From: Rhodospirillaceae bacterium
Lineage (GTDB): Bacteria; Pseudomonadota; Alphaproteobacteria; Rhodospirillales; UBA2165
Length of the DNA stretch: 64,000 bases
Reading direction: 5' to 3'
Assembly: GCA_018649725.1 (NCBI GenBank)
Contig: JABIHH010000016.1
Location: 1-64,000 of the forward strand
A program made the position numbers and the translations under genes. Below are positions 60,763-64,000 of the stretch, piece by piece; the stretch's first letter is position 1; each line of letters begins with the position of its first letter. The notes beneath the pieces are model-generated. The model was not told where the DNA came from and searched no databases. It saw nothing but the letters and a program-made list of their open reading frames with translations.

Positions 60763-61356
60763 ATGAATCAGGTAACTTCGTACAGCCAACCAACTATGCT
60801 CGATGCTTTAGTCCCAAGCTCTGCTAATAGCTGGCCCTATAAGCTGTTTTTAGCATTGGCTGGAACAGCACTTTTGACGCTATCGGCTAAAATTCAAGTG
60901 CCGTTTTATCCTGTACCCATGACCATGCAGACTTTTGCCGTTCTCGTTATTGGCATGGCGTTTGGCTGGAAACTTGGTGGTTTAACTGTTTTGGCTTATC
61001 TACTCGAAGGCGCTGTGGGTTTACCCGTATTCGCCGGCACACCGGTTAAGGGCATTGGCCTTGCTTATATGGCAGGCCCTACCGGCGGTTACCTCGTTGG
61101 TTTCCTAGTCTCTGCATTGACCGTGGGTTATCTGGCCGAGAAGGGCTTTGATCGTTCGGTTGTCACGACGCTCATCGCCATGGTGATCGGCACAGCTCTG
61201 ATCTTTTTGTGCGGCTATGTGTGGCTTTCCGGTCTAATCGGCTTGGAAAAAGCTTTTCAGTTCGGCGTATTACCCTTTGTCTGGGGCGCTGTGTTTAAAA
61301 TAGCCTTGGCAGCGGCCATCTTGCCGCTCTGCTGGAAATTACTTAAACGCTCTTAA
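60763..61356 (+). CDS. bioY: Biotin ECF transporter S component BioY
   Basis: BioY is the substrate-binding membrane subunit for biotin uptake. The 197-aa protein has about six hydrophobic helices, the ALLTLSAKIQVPFYPVPMTMQTF-type signature (QVPFYPVPMTMQ near residue 45), GAVGLPVFAG near 87 and GPTGGYLVGF near 107. No bioM or bioN ATPase/T-component genes are adjacent, so it may act alone or share partners. AAGGA precedes the ATG by 9 nt. It converges on the TRAP permease gene with a repeat pair between. Confidence 0.95.
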   Translation: MNQVTSYSQPTMLDALVPSSANSWPYKLFLALAGTALLTLSAKIQVPFYPVPMTMQTFAVLVIGMAFGWKLGGLTVLAYLLEGAVGLPVFAGTPVKGIGLAYMAGPTGGYLVGFLVSALTVGYLAEKGFDRSVVTTLIAMVIGTALIFLCGYVWLSGLIGLEKAFQFGVLPFVWGAVFKIALAAAILPLCWKLLKRS

Positions 61357-61367
61357 AACCACTCAGC

Positions 61368-61456
61368 CGTCATTCTGACGAAAGTCAGAATCCAGAATAT
61401 CTTAGACACGTCTTCTCTCTTGCAAGACTGGATCCCGGATCAAGTCCGGGATGACG
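61368..61456. repeat. CGTCAT...ATCCA palindromic repeat pair (copy C)
   Basis: Units at 61368-61395 (CGTCATTCTGAC/GTCAGAATCCAG) and 61428-61456 (CTGGATCCCGGA/TCCGGGATGACG) face each other between the convergent bioY and TRAP genes. The second unit has a GC-richer hairpin core than the copies at 16.5 and 55.2 kb, with compensating changes in both arms that keep the stem. Confidence 0.85.
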
Positions 61457-61469
61457 AACTTGTGGAGGG

Positions 61470-64000
61470 TTAGAAATTCAACGATATATCGCGGTGGAAA
61501 GACTGACAGACAGCGATTTCAGCTGCTTGTTCTGAAGTTAGTCTTTCCTGCTGGCGTAGGCCGATCGAGTTTTTAATCGCATCATCATAGACAATCAAGC
61601 CGGGCAGCAATTCATCTGCGGCCCGCTTACGCCAATTAATCTCTGAGCGATAAAGGCTCAAACCGGCTTGCAGTTCCCGCAAAGATTTACGCGGGTCAGG
61701 ATTGCGCCCGCTCAAACTGCGTCGTGCCCGTGAAATTTTAGAACGAATATCACTTGCCCCGGCGATTTTGCCCAATGCCTTTTCAATTTTTCGAACCGCC
61801 GCGATGGCTTCAGTTTTAGCAGCTTTCGAATGGGCTGAGCCAACCATGCCCTCCAATTTGTCAACTTGATTGCCCAAGGCAGCAAGCTTCGTGCCGTCAG
61901 AGATTTCCTTTCTCAGAACGGGGAGCGGCTCATAAGCCGCATCGACATTGCTGCGATACGCTCGGCGTGCTTTAGATTCAGCACCTGCCAATTCAAGATA
62001 TTTAGCGCGCGCGGATTTCCAGCCGGCCGGCACTTGAGCGTCATATTCAGCCTTTTCAGCTTTAAGCTCGGCTATTTTACTCGAGATCGAGCTGGTATCA
62101 TTGTTATTTCGGGATAATCGCCGCGCCTCTTTCTCCAGGTCTTTAATTTTAACGCCGATACGTCGAGCACGTGTTTGAATATTACGCGACTCGATATGAA
62201 TAGGACGGTATTCCGGGATATAGCTTTGCAGGGCGGCATCTGCATTGCGGGTCGCTGCAACCAAGTCAAAAGTTTTACCTGCGGAACCGAAGGATGCAGA
62301 TAGAGTGCCTTTGTGTTTCTCAGGCAAGTAGCTGGTATCCAGGGTTCTGGCTTGTGCAATAGCTGATCTCAACCGATCACTATTACGGTCATAATCGGCG
62401 AACAAATATTCCTCGACACAAACCTGGAGGCGGGGATTGATTGGCGGCGGTGCCGTATCTGCGGTCAAATTCACCCGGTTTGGTAAATAGTTCACTAAGG
62501 AAGGATAAAATCCAACAATCGCGAGCCCGATCAGTTGCAGGATAATAAAGGGGATGACGCCTTTATACATTTGAATGGTTGTGATCGCCTTTGAAGCAAC
62601 GCCGCGCAGATAAAATAGCGCAAAGCCAAATGGCGGCGTTAAAAAGGATGTCTGCATGTTAACGCCGATCATAACGCCAAGCCATACACCAGTTATATTT
62701 GCCGAAGGATCAGCCAGTAAAATTGGCGCGATAATCGGGACCACCACCACAGCAATCTCGATGAAATCCAGAAAAAATCCTAAGAGGAAAATCACCGCCA
62801 TAACGACAATAAATTTTGTCGCAAAACCACCTGGTAGGCCGGCTAGAAAATCTTTGACGAGTTCTTCGCCGCCAAAGGCTCTGAACGCGGCTGTGAGCAT
62901 TGCTGCACCCAGCAATATGATAAAGACCAGCGATGTCGTCTTGGCTGTTTCAACCATGACGTAGTTCAAGGTGCCTTCAATTTTGTGCGCGCGCCAACCG
63001 CTCCAAAAGAGGCCAGTTAGGAAAACCACAACGACCATGATGGCGACGGCAATGACGATGCCATCCTCTGTCGTCTTAATGCTTTTCACATTTATATCGA
63101 AATGGGTCACCATCCAGCCCAGGATCGCCAGCGAGAGGAGGATCAAAAGTAACGGTGTAAAGGCGTGCTTTTCGCCTTCTTTCAGTCGGTAGCCCGCCAT
63201 GACCATAGCGCCCACGGCACCGATGGCACCGGCTTGATTAACGGTTGCGATGCCCAGAATAATGGAGCCCAGGACCGTGAATATCAAAACCAGCGGCGGC
63301 ACTAAAACCAGGAAGACGCGTTTGAAAAAGCTTAAATCATATTTACCTTCGAAAGGTACGGGAGGGGCTGAGTCTTTTTTAACTAGGGCAACGAAAAGGA
63401 TATAAACCATGTAGAGGCCAACCAAGATTAGACCTGGAATCAGCGCCCCTAGGAACATTTCGCCGGCGCTTGTAGATGTTAAATCAAACTCGGTTGGCAG
63501 TGAAAAAGAGCCGGTCGCATCCTTAAATTCTGCCTTACGGATGGTCGCGGCCCGGTCCGTAGCACTTGATAGTTGATCGGCCAAAATAATTAGCACGATT
63601 GAAGGAGGGATGATTTGGCCAAGCGTGCCTGAGGCCGCAATAGTTCCGGTTGCCAGAGGGGCATCGTATTTGGCGCGCATCATGACCGGTAAGGAAATTA
63701 GGCCCATGGCAATGACGGTGGCGCCTACAATACCCGTTGTCGCCGCCAAGAGGGCCCCCACAAAAACCACGGCAATACCGAGCCCCCCTGGAACCGGCCC
63801 AAATAACTGCGCCATAGTGATTAAAAGATCTTCGGCAACTTTCGAGCGTTGGAGCATCAGCCCCATGAAAATAAACAATGGAATGGCGATCAGGGTATCT
63901 CGTTCGACCTCGAAATAAATCCCGCGGAAATTGGTTATGGCGGCATTAAACCATTGTAGCGCATCGCCTTGGGAGAAATAGGCACCGGATTCGCCAGCAA
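61470..64000 (-). CDS. TRAP transporter large permease (DctM-like) with C-terminal extension, partial
   Basis: The reading frame is open to the window edge, so the true start is outside. About 480 residues of the visible protein are DctM-like membrane permease: PLFIFMGLM, GTLGQIIPPSIVLIILAD, the GFFLDFIEIAVVVVPIIAP segment and LTPPFGFALFYLRG. The unusual C-terminal ~325 residues are soluble and charged, with likely coiled-coil stretches (KDLEKEARRLSRNNND, VRKIEKALGKI), after a short Pro linker (TAPPPINP). No partner DctP or DctQ gene is visible. Substrate is unknown; relatives import organic acids and related anions. Confidence 0.87.
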   Translation of the reverse strand, partial: AGESGAYFSQGDALQWFNAAITNFRGIYFEVERDTLIAIPLFIFMGLMLQRSKVAEDLLITMAQLFGPVPGGLGIAVVFVGALLAATTGIVGATVIAMGLISLPVMMRAKYDAPLATGTIAASGTLGQIIPPSIVLIILADQLSSATDRAATIRKAEFKDATGSFSLPTEFDLTSTSAGEMFLGALIPGLILVGLYMVYILFVALVKKDSAPPVPFEGKYDLSFFKRVFLVLVPPLVLIFTVLGSIILGIATVNQAGAIGAVGAMVMAGYRLKEGEKHAFTPLLLILLSLAILGWMVTHFDINVKSIKTTEDGIVIAVAIMVVVVFLTGLFWSGWRAHKIEGTLNYVMVETAKTTSLVFIILLGAAMLTAAFRAFGGEELVKDFLAGLPGGFATKFIVVMAVIFLLGFFLDFIEIAVVVVPIIAPILLADPSANITGVWLGVMIGVNMQTSFLTPPFGFALFYLRGVASKAITTIQMYKGVIPFIILQLIGLAIVGFYPSLVNYLPNRVNLTADTAPPPINPRLQVCVEEYLFADYDRNSDRLRSAIAQARTLDTSYLPEKHKGTLSASFGSAGKTFDLVAATRNADAALQSYIPEYRPIHIESRNIQTRARRIGVKIKDLEKEARRLSRNNNDTSSISSKIAELKAEKAEYDAQVPAGWKSARAKYLELAGAESKARRAYRSNVDAAYEPLPVLRKEISDGTKLAALGNQVDKLEGMVGSAHSKAAKTEAIAAVRKIEKALGKIAGASDIRSKISRARRSLSGRNPDPRKSLRELQAGLSLYRSEINWRKRAADELLPGLIVYDDAIKNSIGLRQQERLTSEQAAEIAVCQSFHRDISLNF

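Overview
This 64 kb window is a chromosomal segment of an alphaproteobacterium, probably a marine or aquatic heterotroph of Rhodospirillales/Kiloniella type; the order is uncertain. Evidence: the lexA operator has the alphaproteobacterial GTTC-N7-GTTC form, and several gene runs follow typical alphaproteobacterial order (ppiD-trpE-trpGDC-moaC-moeA-lexA-comEC; tpiA-secG-pyrG-kdsA-eno-ftsB-pdhABC-lpd-lipA-ratA-cinA-pgpA; rpoZ-rsh-pdxJ-acpS-lepB-rnc-era-recO-parC). I found no rRNA, tRNA, CRISPR array, insertion sequence, integrase or phage gene.

Layout. 1-15.5 kb: a 5'-broken comEC, SOS-regulated lexA, molybdenum cofactor genes and the trp genes. trpE is separated from trpGDC by a copper module (CopA-type ATPase, CueR), a divergent polysaccharide deacetylase and an unusual TusA-like/beta-propeller protein. 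15.7-24 kb: glycolysis (tpiA, eno), secG, CTP synthase, KDO-8-P synthase, a secreted ricin-type lectin, ftsB, and a periplasmic flavocytochrome c sulfide dehydrogenase pair. 24-34 kb: a SelW-like protein and a GST, then the pyruvate dehydrogenase operon with lipoyl synthase, followed by RatA/Coq10-like, PAS, CinA and PgpA genes. 34-41 kb: an M23 peptidase/bactofilin pair, serine/threonine dehydratase, soluble lytic transglycosylase, dapA, smpB and a sulfite-oxidase-fold protein. 41-46.3 kb: an accessory stretch with two small ORFs, a MerR-HTH/PAS/class III nucleotide cyclase with a repeat-rich promoter, a GST, ThrH, a family 5 uracil-DNA glycosylase and a NYN protein. 46.5-60.7 kb: folK, rpoZ, rsh and the pdxJ-to-parC housekeeping run, interrupted by a glycosyltransferase and by a VOC/GMC pair. 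60.7-64 kb: bioY, and a TRAP large permease with a long soluble C-terminal extension that runs off the window.

Two themes stand out. First, a conserved backbone is interrupted at several junctions by small accessory cassettes (copper, sulfide, lectin, glycosyltransferase, GMC/VOC). Second, a family of paired palindromic intergenic repeats with shared ends (CGTCAT...ATCCA) sits just after gene 3' ends, three of the four between convergent genes. The most novel-looking single locus is the MerR-PAS-cyclase gene, whose promoter region is bracketed by repeated TAGACAGT motifs.
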